Shown here piece after piece: positions 44,750 to 55,215 of a stretch of DNA of 64,000 nt. Every line of letters starts with the position of its first letter. The first letter of the stretch is position 1. The DNA is from Leptospira semungkisensis (GTDB lineage Bacteria > Spirochaetota > Leptospiria > Leptospirales > Leptospiraceae): positions 62,001-126,000 of the forward strand of contig NZ_RQEP01000019.1 of the NCBI RefSeq assembly GCF_004770055.1, given 5' to 3'. A model generated the notes under the pieces. It saw only the letters and a list, made by a program, of their open reading frames with translations, was not told where the DNA came from and made no database searches. A program made the position numbers and the translations under genes.

Positions 44750-47518
44750 TTAACGAAAGTATTTTTGGAGAGTAAGAACATTTCTTCCCTCCTCGATTTT
44801 ATAATCCACAACGTCCATCAACGTCTCTATTAAATAAACGCCGAAGCCGCCTTTTCTTTTTCCAGAAAGATTTTCTTCAATGGAAGGATCTTTGACTGTC
44901 CTTCGATCGAATCCTCTTCCGGAATCCGTCAATACGATCGTGATAGAATCTTCAGTGAACCGAATTTTACAATCGAATTTCGGATTTCGGAGGAGAGTAT
45001 CCTGGTAACCGTGCATTACGATATTCGTCGCCGCCTCATCGCAGGCTAAAAGTATATCATCTCTTAGGAAATCCGGTAGATTTCTTACCTTGATCGTATC
45101 GTAAATAAACTCTCTAAAAATCGGAATTTGAGCCGTATTCGCGTCAAAGGTCCTAAAAAATTGGAAATCGTCATTGTACTTCAGAAGAAGTACGGTAAAA
45201 TCGTCGAAAGGTTCTTTTCCAGCAGAGAAATCCCGAACCGTGTGATACAATTCTTCCACGATTTTCTTAGCGGGAAGATGTCGTCTCAATTGAATCTCTT
45301 CGATCATTCTTTCTAGACCGAATTCATTTCCCTGAGAGTCCTTTTCTTCTACCGCTCCATCCGTATAAAGAACGAAGATATCTCCCGGTTTTACTCGGAA
45401 ATTTCCCCCTTTGTATTTTGCGGTGGGAATGACTCCCAGAGGAGGACCCTGGCCTTTTAATAATTCGTAAGAACCATCTTCTTTAATCCAGACCTGATCG
45501 TTGTGACCGGCTGACGCGTATTCTATCGTAAACAGAGATGGGTTGTAATGAATGAAGAACGCGGTCACGAACATTCCGAAATGAGAATCTTCGAAAATAA
45601 GCTCATTCCCTTGTCTTAATATTTCTTCAGGTGTTAGATCATGATTTCGGGCAAGTGTTCGAATGATAGAAGAACTCATCGCCATAAATAAAGCCGCAGG
45701 TAAACTCTTTCCGGATACATCCGCGATCAAAAAGGAATATTGTCCGTCGCTGTATTGGTAATAATCATAAAAGTCTCCGGACACATCCTTGGCTGGAGCA
45801 GATAAGATTCCCAAGTCGAAATTAGAATGAAATGATTTCTCGGAAGGAAGAATGTTTTGTTGGATCTTTCGAGTGATCTCCATCTCCTGTTGGATTGCTT
45901 TCTTCTCCAACATTTCGTTTCTCAGACGAAACGCCTCAAATCCCTTGGTGAACTGAGAGGCCATGGTTTGCAATAGTCGGAAGTCGGAGTCTTGGTAAGA
46001 GAGTTTATCCTTTCTATCTCCTACAGTTACGGCTCCATAAGGTTCCCCACTGGACAAGAATAAAGGAACGATAATATAGGAACCTCTTAAGAATCTTCTA
46101 TCTAGTTCTTTTGGAAAAGGCTGATTTAAGATATCTCTCTTTAATACAGGCAATCCTTCTTTGATGCTAGCAAGGATCTGTGTTCCTTCCATTTCGGATT
46201 CTAATACCCGATCTATTTTTTCTCTATTCCCATCGAAATAAGCGCAGTTTACATGATCTTCCTTGCTTAGGCTATAGAGAAAAATACCTGCGACACTTGC
46301 ATCCAGCTCTCGGATGATCATTCGAATAGATCTTCGGACTAGACTTAGTCTGTTGCTAGATTGGCTAACTGCTTGGGAAAGTTCGAATAAGGACTGCAGC
46401 TCGGAGACTTTCTTTCTGAGATCTCGGTTTGCATTTTCCAAGTTCTGGAGAAGTCCAGTCTTTTGGATCGCAAGTGCAGAAGTTCCGGAAAAGCTTAAAA
46501 ATAATTCTAGATCTTCTCCAGTAAATGCTTCTCTATCTACCGTGTTGATCGCCTCGATTACACCGATCACTTCGTCGTTCGCGACTAACGGTGCTGCCAT
46601 AATATTTCTGGTAGTGAATTGAGATGCTTTGTCTACTTCCTTGTAAACCCGATCATCGTTTTGAGCATCATTGATAATGATAGGCTTTCTTTCTCGAACT
46701 ACGAGACCGGCGACACCCTTGCCAACCGGGACTTTCATCTTAGAAACTGCTTCGCTCTTCTCTCCTAAAACGGTATGAAAATACAGATTTTCCTTTGATT
46801 CGTCTAAGAGAAGAACACTGCATGCTTCCGTTCGAAACACAGTTTTAGAGGAAAGCATGATTGCTTCCAAAAGCTGAGAAAGATCTAAGGAAGAATTGAT
46901 CAGTCCGGAAACGCGAATGACTTCCGTAAGTAAAAAGTCAAAACGTTCGGATTGTCTCTTTGCTTGCGCTGCCTCCAACACTAATTGAGTGGTAGCAAGT
47001 AAAGAAAGGGTCACAAGAGAAGCATCACCAGAAACATGAGACTCTTTTAGAAGTCTTCCTACAGTCTTACAGGTTGTACGAAGAAGTTCGAAATCTGTCT
47101 TAGCGAATCTGTCTGCAGTAATCTTTCCGAATAGTACTAGGATCGCATAACTAGACTTATTCTTATGCAGAGAACCGTCTACGTCTTCTGCCTTTAGTTT
47201 ACATACTAGGATCGGATACTTACTGGATTGTTTGCCCCAAGGAGAAGTTTTACCTTTTTCTAATAAAAGATCCTTGCCTGCATCTGAAAATGCCCAATGA
47301 GCAGCTTCGATCAGATCTTTTTCGTTTTTGCCGGAGATCTGTCGTATCTGTCCAGACTCGGTCCTTGCGAAAATTCCTCCGACTTCCGCTCTTGTAAGCG
47401 CCATGGACTCTCTAAGAAAGCTGTCGAAGATCGCGGAGACTCCGAGCCCCTCCTCTAGAAAGAGGGAGCCGTCGGGTCGACTTCTAAGTAGTGTCTCCTT
47501 TTTTTTGGGGGTCGTCAA
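44750..47518 (-). CDS. GAF-PP2C phosphatase fused to an RsbW-like kinase domain
   Basis: This 922-aa protein has several domains. Two GAF-type sensor regions (about 190-350 and 370-530) are joined by a coiled coil. An RsbU/SpoIIE-type PP2C phosphatase (about 555-765) follows with [32 protein letters not shown] and [11 protein letters not shown]-terminal HATPase of the RsbW/SpoIIAB type (about 790-915) has N-box [12 protein letters not shown] and LTDSGRGFD. It thus has both opposing activities of partner-switching in one chain. The start is TTG 47518, 10 nt after the coiled-coil gene, with no obvious Shine-Dalgarno, so the first residues are unsure. Confidence 0.87.
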   Translation of the reverse strand: MTTPKKKETLLRSRPDGSLFLEEGLGVSAIFDSFLRESMALTRAEVGGIFARTESGQIRQISGKNEKDLIEAAHWAFSDAGKDLLLEKGKTSPWGKQSSKYPILVCKLKAEDVDGSLHKNKSSYAILVLFGKITADRFAKTDFELLRTTCKTVGRLLKESHVSGDASLVTLSLLATTQLVLEAAQAKRQSERFDFLLTEVIRVSGLINSSLDLSQLLEAIMLSSKTVFRTEACSVLLLDESKENLYFHTVLGEKSEAVSKMKVPVGKGVAGLVVRERKPIIINDAQNDDRVYKEVDKASQFTTRNIMAAPLVANDEVIGVIEAINTVDREAFTGEDLELFLSFSGTSALAIQKTGLLQNLENANRDLRKKVSELQSLFELSQAVSQSSNRLSLVRRSIRMIIRELDASVAGIFLYSLSKEDHVNCAYFDGNREKIDRVLESEMEGTQILASIKEGLPVLKRDILNQPFPKELDRRFLRGSYIIVPLFLSSGEPYGAVTVGDRKDKLSYQDSDFRLLQTMASQFTKGFEAFRLRNEMLEKKAIQQEMEITRKIQQNILPSEKSFHSNFDLGILSAPAKDVSGDFYDYYQYSDGQYSFLIADVSGKSLPAALFMAMSSSIIRTLARNHDLTPEEILRQGNELIFEDSHFGMFVTAFFIHYNPSLFTIEYASAGHNDQVWIKEDGSYELLKGQGPPLGVIPTAKYKGGNFRVKPGDIFVLYTDGAVEEKDSQGNEFGLERMIEEIQLRRHLPAKKIVEELYHTVRDFSAGKEPFDDFTVLLLKYNDDFQFFRTFDANTAQIPIFREFIYDTIKVRNLPDFLRDDILLACDEAATNIVMHGYQDTLLRNPKFDCKIRFTEDSITIVLTDSGRGFDRRTVKDPSIEENLSGKRKGGFGVYLIETLMDVVDYKIEEGRNVLTLQKYFR

Positions 47519-47528
47519 GGCTGGAAAA

Positions 47529-47834
47529 TTACGATTGGAATTTCAGGGATTCTTCCCTTAATTTTTTATTGGCAAGTTCTAGATCTTTGATCTTGGTCAT
47601 TGCGGTGATCAATTCATCTCTGGATAAGTTAGTCACGATTGAAGTAGCATCGAATGCTTCTTTAACATTTTTTAATTCCTGTCCAGAGTATTGTATGATT
47701 GTCTCATACATACGAATGATCTCATCCGCATTCTCTAATTCTTGTTCATTCAATCTCAGAACTTTCTCATAACCTTTGATAATGTCGTTCTGGATTTTTA
47801 TCTTTTTTTGTAGTTCCTCGACGGAATCGCTCAT
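47529..47834 (-). CDS. small coiled-coil protein upstream of the partner-switching gene
   Basis: This 101-aa protein is charged and heptad-like throughout (SVEELQKKIKIQNDIIKGYE onward), rich in Glu, Lys, Leu and Ile, with no Cys, no membrane helix and no catalytic motif. It starts the operon 47834-44405 and ends 10 nt before the GAF-PP2C gene. It could be an oligomerisation or docking partner of that large protein, but this rests only on position. I do not recognise a family. Confidence 0.7.
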   Translation of the reverse strand: MSDSVEELQKKIKIQNDIIKGYEKVLRLNEQELENADEIIRMYETIIQYSGQELKNVKEAFDATSIVTNLSRDELITAMTKIKDLELANKKLREESLKFQS

Positions 47835-47893
47835 CCGATTGCTCCTAAGAATTATCTATTGACAGTGGTCCCTGAAAAACCAATTTGGAATTC

Positions 47894-47970
<77 letters not shown>

Positions 47971-48022
47971 CGCTCCGCGCAACCTAATAGATAGTTTCTT
48001 TTCGTGAACACTGTCAAGACTT

Positions 48023-48709
48023 ATGCAGGACAATCGCTGGACTTTTACAAGCCGAGGTAATCGGAAACGAGACGAAGTACTTTGGCTTCGGGACCCCTTA
48101 CGTTCTTTCGACCGATCTTTTTCTCCCGAACTATCTTCCGAATATTATCTAACCATTGCGGAAGCTCCCGAAAAATTCTCAGGATTCTCTCCGGAAGAAA
48201 TCTTCCAATTCCTGAACTCTCGGAAAAAGAAACAGATCCTGATTGCGGAAGGCTTTTCCGCTCGGATACTCTGGCCATTTGTATTAGAGAATCCCGAAAA
48301 AGTGAGTTCCGTTTTTCTAATTTTCCCAAATCCATTACCAGTTTCCGGGTATGGCCTTCCCCTTTTAGAAAAGGCGGATTGGTTTCTTAGGAATATTATC
48401 CAGATTCCTCGCTTCTTCTTCGATCCTTTCGGCCTGGAAAAAGTTTGGAACGGTTTGGAGAAGGAGGATTTGTACTCCGAAAAGGCGCAGGTTCCTTGCG
48501 GGATCATTCTTCCGAGAACGGTCGGACCCTTAGAATCCCAGGCGTCGGCCTTGCAAAATCTTTCCGTCTCTACTTCTGTTTATCGTTGGGAGAACTTACA
48601 GTCCAATTTTTCAGAACCTAGCTCGCAAATATTATCTAAAATGTTAGAATCCTTTTTGAAATCTGGTGTGCAAAAACCGGCAAAAAATGGCACTAGGACT
48701 AGGTTCTAA
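48023..48709 (+). CDS. degenerate alpha/beta-hydrolase-like protein
   Basis: This 228-aa protein resembles the core of an alpha/beta hydrolase. [20 protein letters not shown] (71-90) sits like a nucleophile elbow with S79 in GFSAR, followed by [13 protein letters not shown] like the next strand. The third-strand and lid regions are hard to align and the catalytic Asp/His are not clear. It may be a non-catalytic relative. It ends 1 nt before the def ATG, so it is probably co-transcribed with it. The function is unknown. The C-terminal AKNGTRTRF is unusual. Confidence 0.55.
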   Translation: MQDNRWTFTSRGNRKRDEVLWLRDPLRSFDRSFSPELSSEYYLTIAEAPEKFSGFSPEEIFQFLNSRKKKQILIAEGFSARILWPFVLENPEKVSSVFLIFPNPLPVSGYGLPLLEKADWFLRNIIQIPRFFFDPFGLEKVWNGLEKEDLYSEKAQVPCGIILPRTVGPLESQASALQNLSVSTSVYRWENLQSNFSEPSSQILSKMLESFLKSGVQKPAKNGTRTRF

Positions 48710-48710
48710 A

Positions 48711-49247
48711 ATGTCAGTGCGTAAAATTTTAAAAATCGGCGATCCTCTTCTCAGAAAAACGAGTGAACTCGTAAATCCGGATGAATTGGGCACCAAAGAG
48801 TTCAAAAAGCTAATCCGTGATATGTTTGATACAATGAGACATGCGGATGGCGTGGGATTGGCGGCTCCTCAGATCGGGATCTTGAAGAAGATCGTGGTAG
48901 TGGGCTCCGAACCGGATGACGAAGCGCCTGCAAGCTCCAAGGTTCCAGAAAGAATACTTCTCAATCCTGAAATCACTCCGATCACTGAATCCGTGGATGG
49001 GAATTGGGAAGGTTGTCTTTCCGTTCCTGGCATGAGAGGATACGTAGAAAGACCGAATAAGATCCGAATGAAATGGATGGATGAAAAGGGAGACGCTCAC
49101 GATGAGGTCATCGAGGGGTATCAAGCAGTCGTCTATCAACATGAATGTGATCATTTAAACGGAGTACTATACGTAGACCGCTTGAAGAGCACCAAAATGT
49201 TCGGTTTCAATGATTCCATGGAATTCAGCGGTCCGATCCTGGACTAA
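48711..49247 (+). CDS. def: peptide deformylase
   Basis: Def removes the formyl group from nascent proteins. The 178-aa protein has all three motifs: [10 protein letters not shown] (47-56), EGCLSVP (C102) and HECDH (H144, E145, H148), the metal ligands and catalytic Glu. I start it at ATG 48711 ([11 protein letters not shown]). An earlier in-frame start at 48666 would add 15 residues lying inside the upstream gene and not seen in the family. The segment before EGCLSVP is longer than usual. Confidence 0.95.
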   Translation: MSVRKILKIGDPLLRKTSELVNPDELGTKEFKKLIRDMFDTMRHADGVGLAAPQIGILKKIVVVGSEPDDEAPASSKVPERILLNPEITPITESVDGNWEGCLSVPGMRGYVERPNKIRMKWMDEKGDAHDEVIEGYQAVVYQHECDHLNGVLYVDRLKSTKMFGFNDSMEFSGPILD

Positions 49248-49286
49248 AGCCCCTTCTTCTTAATCTAGTTCGCTAAAAGAAATCAT

Positions 49287-52200
49287 ATGAAAACTATCCT
49301 AGAATACTTCCTATCGAAAACTATCTTCGTTAACCTTCTCACCTTTTTGATCATTTTCTTCGGTGGACTTGCCGCAGTTCGAATGAATCGAGAGGCATTT
49401 CCAAATATCAACTTTGATATTGTTTCCGTTTCTACTCTGTATTTGGGAGCTTCTCCCCAAGAGGTAGAGAAGTTAGTCACGAATCCTCTGGAGAAAGCGA
49501 TCAAGGAAGTGGACGGGATCAAGGAATACAGATCCGCTTCTATCGAAGGAAGATCTGGAATCGTAATCACATTGGATCCGGACACGAAGAATACTCAGAA
49601 AGTCGTGGATGATATAAAGTCAGCCATCGATCGAGTGGAAGATCTACCGGAAGAAGCCGAAGATCCGATCGTTACGGAGATCACTACTGCACGTACTCCC
49701 GTTATAGAAGTTTCCGTTACTCTGAAAGAAGATGACGGATCCGTTGAGGCGGAGAAGAGGCTACGCCAGCAGGCAAAGATAGTCGAGCAGGCATTGCTGG
49801 ATATTTCCGGCGTAGCAAAAGTTGCTCGAAGAGGTTGGAGAGAGACGGAGATGCAGGTGGATATTCAACCTGGAAGTCTGAACGGGCTCTATCTGACCGG
49901 ACAAGATGTAATCAACGCATTAAAAAATCGTAACGTAAACGTTCCTGGCGGAAATATTACCGGCCTGGAAAAAGAAGTTATCCTTAGAACAATCGGAGAA
50001 TTCGATACTCCGGATGAGATCTCCAAGGTCCATGTAAGAGGAAATGAGATCGGAAATGCAATCCGCATCCAAGACATTGCCAGAGTTACTGAAGGCTTAA
50101 GAGAAGCGGACTACGTAGAAAATGTAAACGGAAAGAAGACTGTCGCTCTTACCGTTTTGAAACGACAAAGTTCAGATGCAATCAAAGTAGTGGATGAGGT
50201 GAAAAACACCATCCATAAATTCGGCGAAGGCAATCCTGAATTCGAATATGCATTTGTAAACGATCTCTCCAAGTATATTAGAAGAAGATTAAACGTTCTC
50301 ATTTCGAACGCAACCTTCGGAATGATATTAGTGACCGCGTCCCTCTTCTTCTTCTTGGGATGGAGAGTTGCACTCATGACCGCCTTAGGAATTCCGGTTT
50401 CTTTTGGGGCAACATTCATTTTGATGAACCAGTTTGGTCTTACCCTAAATCTGATCTCCATGTTCGGATTGGTTCTGGTCGTAGGTATCTTGGTGGATGA
50501 TGCCATTATTATCTGCGAGAATGTGTACCGTTATATTGAGGAAGGACTTCCTCCTTATGAAGCGACTCTAAAGGGCACGTTAGAAGTGGTTTCTCCAGTG
50601 ACTGCTACGGTTACTACTACGATTGCCGCATTTGCTCCTATGCTTTTTATGTCGGGCATCTTTGGGAAGTTCGTATTCAGTATTCCTCTCGTGGTGATCA
50701 TCGCTCTTTGCGCTTCCCTTTCCGAGGCATTCTTTATTCTTCCGAATCACTTATATGATATTAATAAACGGAATGTAAAGTCGGGAGAGATCAAGGGAGA
50801 ATCCGGTTGGTTCGCTAGATTCAGAAACACTAAGTACATTCCAGTCCTAAAATATGCTTTGAACCATCCTTGGATCATGAGTTGGGGAGTCTTTGGACTA
50901 TTGATTGCTAGCTTTGTGATCCTTGCAGGGTATCCTAGGTTCAAACTCTTTCCGGGCTCTGTGGACCAGTTCTATGTAAAGGTCTCTGCAAAAACAGGAT
51001 CTAGCCTTCCTGAAACGTATCGTTATCTAAAAGTATTGGAACAAGAGATTGCCACGATCCCGAAAGAAGATTTGGAGAATTACGCGACCCGAGTAGGAAT
51101 CATACAAGCCAATCCAAATGATCCTTTCACGAAACGAGGAAAGCATTTCGGAATGGTAATGGCCTACCTTACTGCCGAAGAGAATAGAAAAAAATGCCAT
51201 AAGACGGACGATATCATCAAGAGATTGAGAAAGAGAACGCTATGGTTATTGAATGAAACTTCTCGCAAGCAGGAAGAAGAGAAGATCCAAAAAGAAGCAC
51301 AGGGACAGAAAGACGATTGCGATTCTCACGAACCTGTTGTGATCCCTGAAGAATTTGCTTCCTTAAGAGGAAGACTTCTCTCTTTGGAATACGAAAAAGT
51401 TTCAGGCGGTCCACCTGTAGGAAAGCCGGTTGCCATAGAAATACGAGGAGACGATTACGATACTCTTCTGAAGATCGCAGCAAGTTATAAGGATATACTC
51501 GCAAAGATCGATGGCGTCGCAGATGTAGCGGATGATTTTAACGAAGGAAAGGACGAAGTCCGAATTCGAGTCAGCGAATCTCTTGCTTCTACTGCGGGAG
51601 TTTCGGTGTTCCGAGTCGCTCAGGCCATTAATACTGCATTCCAGGGAACGGTAGCGACCAAGATCAAGCGCACCGACGAAGAAGTAGAAGTAAAGGTTCG
51701 TTTTCCAGAAACATATCGTAAATCCGTAGATAGTTTGAACCATGTCTTTGTTTCAAATATCGCAGGAAAGATGATCCCGGTTTCCCGCCTGGTTACCATG
51801 CAAAAGAATCCAGGGGTTTCCAATATCAATCACTTGGATGGAAAAAGGCTCGTAACTGTTTCGGCTAACTTAACCGGAAAGAGTACGAATCCTAAACTCG
51901 CAAATGCACAAGCAAAGAAACTTGCAGATGAGAAAAAGATTCTCGATCGATATCCTGGATATACGGTCCGATTCGGTGGTGAAAATAAAGACACGGACGA
52001 ATCCTTTGCCTCTCTTGGGATCGCATTTGGAGCCGCCTTTATTATTATCTATATAATTCTGGCCTCGCTTTTCGGCTCCTTATTGCAACCTGCAGTGGTT
52101 GTGAGCGCCATCCCCTTCTCCTTTATTGGAGTGATATTGGCATTTGTCTCTCATGGAGAATATTTCGGATTCCTCGCATTTCTAGGAATTGTAGGACTCG

Positions 52201-52622
52201 CAGGAGTCGTTGTGAACGATTCCATTGTTCTTGTGGACTTTGCAAATTCATTGCGAAGAGAAAATCCGAATAAAGACATCATGGATGTTCTTTTAGAAAC
52301 TGGAAATTTGCGTTTGAGAGCTGTAATCCTAACAACGGTAACGACTGTATTAGGATTATTACCGACTGCTTATGGGATTGGTGGATTCGATCCTTTCTTA
52401 GTTCCGATGGCGCTTGCATTCGGTTGGGGATTAGCTTTCGCGAGTTTGATCACTCTGATCATGGTCCCAGTTTTCTATCTGCATCTATATAGATACCAAA
52501 CCTGGTTCTCAGGAAAAATAGAGCAGATCTTCGGCAAAAAACAAAAGATAGCAAGTCCCGCTGTTCATTACTTTGAACCTCAGAGTTACACAACGAGTCC
52601 TACAGGTAAAAAGAAAAAATAA
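49287..52622 (+). CDS. RND-family efflux transporter (AcrB/HAE-like), stand-alone
   Basis: This 1111-aa inner-membrane pump exports drugs or other small molecules with protons. The N-terminus [20 protein letters not shown] and the ending are typical, and the proton-relay Asp pair is in [15 protein letters not shown] (about 403-404). TM10 has [13 protein letters not shown] (about 975). A charged segment with many Lys/Glu and Cys (about 640-700, [17 protein letters not shown]) is unusual. No adaptor or outer-membrane gene is adjacent, so its partners must come from elsewhere. It is not like the CusA pump: the metal Met triad is missing. Confidence 0.9.
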   Translation: MKTILEYFLSKTIFVNLLTFLIIFFGGLAAVRMNREAFPNINFDIVSVSTLYLGASPQEVEKLVTNPLEKAIKEVDGIKEYRSASIEGRSGIVITLDPDTKNTQKVVDDIKSAIDRVEDLPEEAEDPIVTEITTARTPVIEVSVTLKEDDGSVEAEKRLRQQAKIVEQALLDISGVAKVARRGWRETEMQVDIQPGSLNGLYLTGQDVINALKNRNVNVPGGNITGLEKEVILRTIGEFDTPDEISKVHVRGNEIGNAIRIQDIARVTEGLREADYVENVNGKKTVALTVLKRQSSDAIKVVDEVKNTIHKFGEGNPEFEYAFVNDLSKYIRRRLNVLISNATFGMILVTASLFFFLGWRVALMTALGIPVSFGATFILMNQFGLTLNLISMFGLVLVVGILVDDAIIICENVYRYIEEGLPPYEATLKGTLEVVSPVTATVTTTIAAFAPMLFMSGIFGKFVFSIPLVVIIALCASLSEAFFILPNHLYDINKRNVKSGEIKGESGWFARFRNTKYIPVLKYALNHPWIMSWGVFGLLIASFVILAGYPRFKLFPGSVDQFYVKVSAKTGSSLPETYRYLKVLEQEIATIPKEDLENYATRVGIIQANPNDPFTKRGKHFGMVMAYLTAEENRKKCHKTDDIIKRLRKRTLWLLNETSRKQEEEKIQKEAQGQKDDCDSHEPVVIPEEFASLRGRLLSLEYEKVSGGPPVGKPVAIEIRGDDYDTLLKIAASYKDILAKIDGVADVADDFNEGKDEVRIRVSESLASTAGVSVFRVAQAINTAFQGTVATKIKRTDEEVEVKVRFPETYRKSVDSLNHVFVSNIAGKMIPVSRLVTMQKNPGVSNINHLDGKRLVTVSANLTGKSTNPKLANAQAKKLADEKKILDRYPGYTVRFGGENKDTDESFASLGIAFGAAFIIIYIILASLFGSLLQPAVVVSAIPFSFIGVILAFVSHGEYFGFLAFLGIVGLAGVVVNDSIVLVDFANSLRRENPNKDIMDVLLETGNLRLRAVILTTVTTVLGLLPTAYGIGGFDPFLVPMALAFGWGLAFASLITLIMVPVFYLHLYRYQTWFSGKIEQIFGKKQKIASPAVHYFEPQSYTTSPTGKKKK

Positions 52623-52629
52623 TCTTATA

Positions 52630-52670
52630 GCTGCCTTTACAAGGAAGAATAGATTCCTCTCAAAGGCAGC
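52630..52670. terminator. possible hairpin terminator between RND pump and deacetylase
   Basis: Arms GCTGCCTTT and AAAGGCAGC (9 bp), with inner AGGAA/TTCCT pairing, lie just past the pump stop and before the convergent deacetylase stop. The T-tail is weak (TTATTT). Confidence 0.5.
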
Positions 52671-52720
52671 TTATTTGAAATGGAAGGATCGTTTACTTGG
52701 GCATGAGCAGGACTGTATTC

Positions 52721-53920
52721 TCAATCCTGCTTGTCATTTAATACTTCTGGAACTGTCATAAACTTATAGCCCTTATTCAGCATTGCCTGGATAAAGTCCG
52801 GAAGGATATAGATAAGTTTCTCGGATTGTCTGGGAGAGCCAAGGTGCATTAGAATAATCGCGCCATTCATCCCGCTCTTGTCTGCTGCCTCCCAACGGTA
52901 TAGAAAGTCCAACATCTCTTCTTTATTTTTATAATGAGGATTTTGAATGAGCTTTGTTTTTCCGGTAACCGGATCCCTTTTCGTGATGTACTTTTTATAA
53001 ACGAAGTCGGGAACATCTAGGGAGCCGACAGTATTATTGCTCCAGAAAATATGATTTTCATAGCCTTGGGTTGCAAACACATCCAAGATGATCTGGTCCA
53101 CTGCTCCGTAAGGAAGTCTATAATACTTCGTTAATGTATCTCCGGTGATCGTCTTGTATTTCTCTTCAACAGAAGTAAGTTCTTCCATAAGAACGTTGAA
53201 ATCAGGGATCTCGTCGGAAACATAACTTAAAAGCGCTCGTTTTCTAAGAGAAGGCTCTTTCAAACTGCGGGGTAAGTTAAAATGGCTCCAAGTATGATTT
53301 CCGAAGACCACCCTTCCCTGAAGATGAGCTAATTTTTTAAGATACAATAAATTCGTCTTGGAGAATAGAGATCCGCCCTTCTTTGCCGGATTCTCATTGG
53401 AAACGAAAAGAGTCACCTTGATCGGAAAACGGATCATAAAATCGTAAAGTATCTGAAGATCTTCGCCAGTTCCTAGATCGAAAGTAAGTGCGATCTCCTT
53501 GAAATTCGGATTTCCTCGGCTGATATTCTTTCCGATTCCTGGCTTAGGTATGATTTGTTGTAAGGCAGCAAGATTCTTATTTATCTCTTCTGTCATATCT
53601 CCTTCTGGAACATCATCCAGAAGAGACGATTTGAAACGAAGTACCTCTTCTTCTCTCTGTTGTTCTTCCAAACGAAGACTCGTAATATCTTCGGAAAGCC
53701 CAGTGATTACCTGACTTTGTTTTTCAACTGTGTTTTGGAGAGAATCTAAACGACGAGCAAGTGCAAATACAGTGGTCAGGCTCAAGGCAAGAAAGAAAAT
53801 AAGAGAGGTACCGATCCGGATCTGACGAAATTTCTTTTCCAAGACCTCGGATTCAATTTCCGTATCTTGGATCTCTCGGATCGTTTTGGATAGAACTGAT
53901 TCTTCTTCTTCGCTGAGCAT
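52721..53920 (-). CDS. membrane-anchored polysaccharide-deacetylase-like protein (NodB domain)
   Basis: This 399-aa protein has one membrane helix (about 37-55), a coiled coil (about 57-120) and a NodB-type deacetylase domain (about 140-390) outside the membrane. Metal histidines H209 and H213 in GNHTWSH are present, as are YYRLPYGAV and ILMHLG. Motif 1 reads ALTFDLGTG with L149 where the second Asp (metal ligand) usually stands, so activity may be altered. The substrate could be peptidoglycan or another glycan. It is 15 nt downstream of tyrS. The ATG at 53920 is clear. Confidence 0.8.
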   Translation of the reverse strand: MLSEEEESVLSKTIREIQDTEIESEVLEKKFRQIRIGTSLIFFLALSLTTVFALARRLDSLQNTVEKQSQVITGLSEDITSLRLEEQQREEEVLRFKSSLLDDVPEGDMTEEINKNLAALQQIIPKPGIGKNISRGNPNFKEIALTFDLGTGEDLQILYDFMIRFPIKVTLFVSNENPAKKGGSLFSKTNLLYLKKLAHLQGRVVFGNHTWSHFNLPRSLKEPSLRKRALLSYVSDEIPDFNVLMEELTSVEEKYKTITGDTLTKYYRLPYGAVDQIILDVFATQGYENHIFWSNNTVGSLDVPDFVYKKYITKRDPVTGKTKLIQNPHYKNKEEMLDFLYRWEAADKSGMNGAIILMHLGSPRQSEKLIYILPDFIQAMLNKGYKFMTVPEVLNDKQD

Positions 53921-53935
53921 CTTAGGCGTCTTTCG

Positions 53936-55153
53936 TCAACTGACCAAACGAATGAATTTTCCTTTTTTGCCTTGGCGAATCAAGTACTCTGCGTTTTTAG
54001 TGAGAGTAAATTTTTCGTCCGTGAGTTTCTCTTCGTCGACATAAATCCCCCCGGATTTGATGATCCTTCTCGCCTCTGAAACGGAAGGAACAAAGCCCAA
54101 TTTGGCAAGAACCCAGCTAAGCTGAGGAGTTTCACTTTCTGCGAAGAATTCAGGACCAAGCTCTGTTGCCTGGATATTCTCAGGAATGGCCCTAGCCTTA
54201 GGATTATGCACCTTATTCCATTCTTCAATTGCCTGAGAATTCGCTTCTGAGGAAGAGAATTGGTCCATTATTAATTTTGCAAGTTCCGTTTTTACTTCCT
54301 TAGGATGCAATTCTCCGGATTGGATGCCCTTCTTTCTTTCCGAAACGGATTCCATCGGAAGATCTGTAAGCAATTCGAAATAATTCCACATGAGCTCATC
54401 GGAGATGGACATTAACTTTCCGAACATGTCGATCGGTTCTTCAGTGATTCCCACATAATTGCCCAAAGACTTGGACATCTTCTTGACTCCGTCCAAGCCA
54501 ACTAACAGAGGCAAAGTTAGAACGCATTGTGCTTCTTTTCCGTATTCTCTTTGTAACTCTCTTCCTACAAGAAGGTTGAATTTTTGATCCGTCCCTCCTA
54601 TCTCTACGTCGGCTTCCATTTCCACAGAGTCATAGCCTTGGACCAACGGATAGAGGAATTCGATGAGTGAAATGGATTGTCCGCTCTTATAACGCTTACT
54701 GAAATCGTCTCTCTCCAAGAGTTGAGCCACGCTATACTTGGAAGTTAGAACGAGCACATCCTCGAATTTCAATGTTCCACACCAGGCAGAATTATAAACG
54801 ATCTTGGTCTTGTCCTTATCTAAGACTCTAAAGACTTGGTTTTGGTAAGTCTCCGAATTCTTGAGCACCTCTTCTTTGGAGAGACGTTTTCTGGTCTCGG
54901 ATTTTCCTGTAGGATCTCCTATCATGGCGGTAAAATCGCCCAGAAGAAAATTCACTTCATGACCCAATTCCTGAAAATGGCGCAACTTTCTAAGTAGTAC
55001 GAAATGCCCTAAATGCAAGTCGGGAGCCGTGGGATCGAAACCGGCCTTGATCTTTAATGATTTCTTTTTGGTGAGCTTGGAGGTAAGTTCCTCTTCGCTA
55101 ATTAGGTCGACGGTGCCTCGTCGGATAAGTTCGATTTGTTTTTTAGGTTCCAT
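53936..55153 (-). CDS. tyrS: tyrosyl-tRNA synthetase
   Basis: TyrS charges tRNA-Tyr. The 405-aa class I synthetase has the HIGH-like HLGH (47-50), [10 protein letters not shown] and KMSKS (225-229), and a C-terminal S4 domain from about 340 that binds tRNA. The HLGH and 405-aa length place it with the TyrZ-like branch rather than the E. coli TyrS. It is divergent from glpD with 62 nt between. The deacetylase-like gene follows. Confidence 0.95.
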   Translation of the reverse strand: MEPKKQIELIRRGTVDLISEEELTSKLTKKKSLKIKAGFDPTAPDLHLGHFVLLRKLRHFQELGHEVNFLLGDFTAMIGDPTGKSETRKRLSKEEVLKNSETYQNQVFRVLDKDKTKIVYNSAWCGTLKFEDVLVLTSKYSVAQLLERDDFSKRYKSGQSISLIEFLYPLVQGYDSVEMEADVEIGGTDQKFNLLVGRELQREYGKEAQCVLTLPLLVGLDGVKKMSKSLGNYVGITEEPIDMFGKLMSISDELMWNYFELLTDLPMESVSERKKGIQSGELHPKEVKTELAKLIMDQFSSSEANSQAIEEWNKVHNPKARAIPENIQATELGPEFFAESETPQLSWVLAKLGFVPSVSEARRIIKSGGIYVDEEKLTDEKFTLTKNAEYLIRQGKKGKFIRLVS

Positions 55154-55215
55154 TTGGCTCTTTTATTGCAATTTCACCTACCGAAATCAGCGTGTAAAGC
55201 AGGAAGACCCGAAAT

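Noticed and set aside
48666..48710. Earlier start for def
   Set aside because: The added residues are inside the upstream gene and unlike any deformylase.
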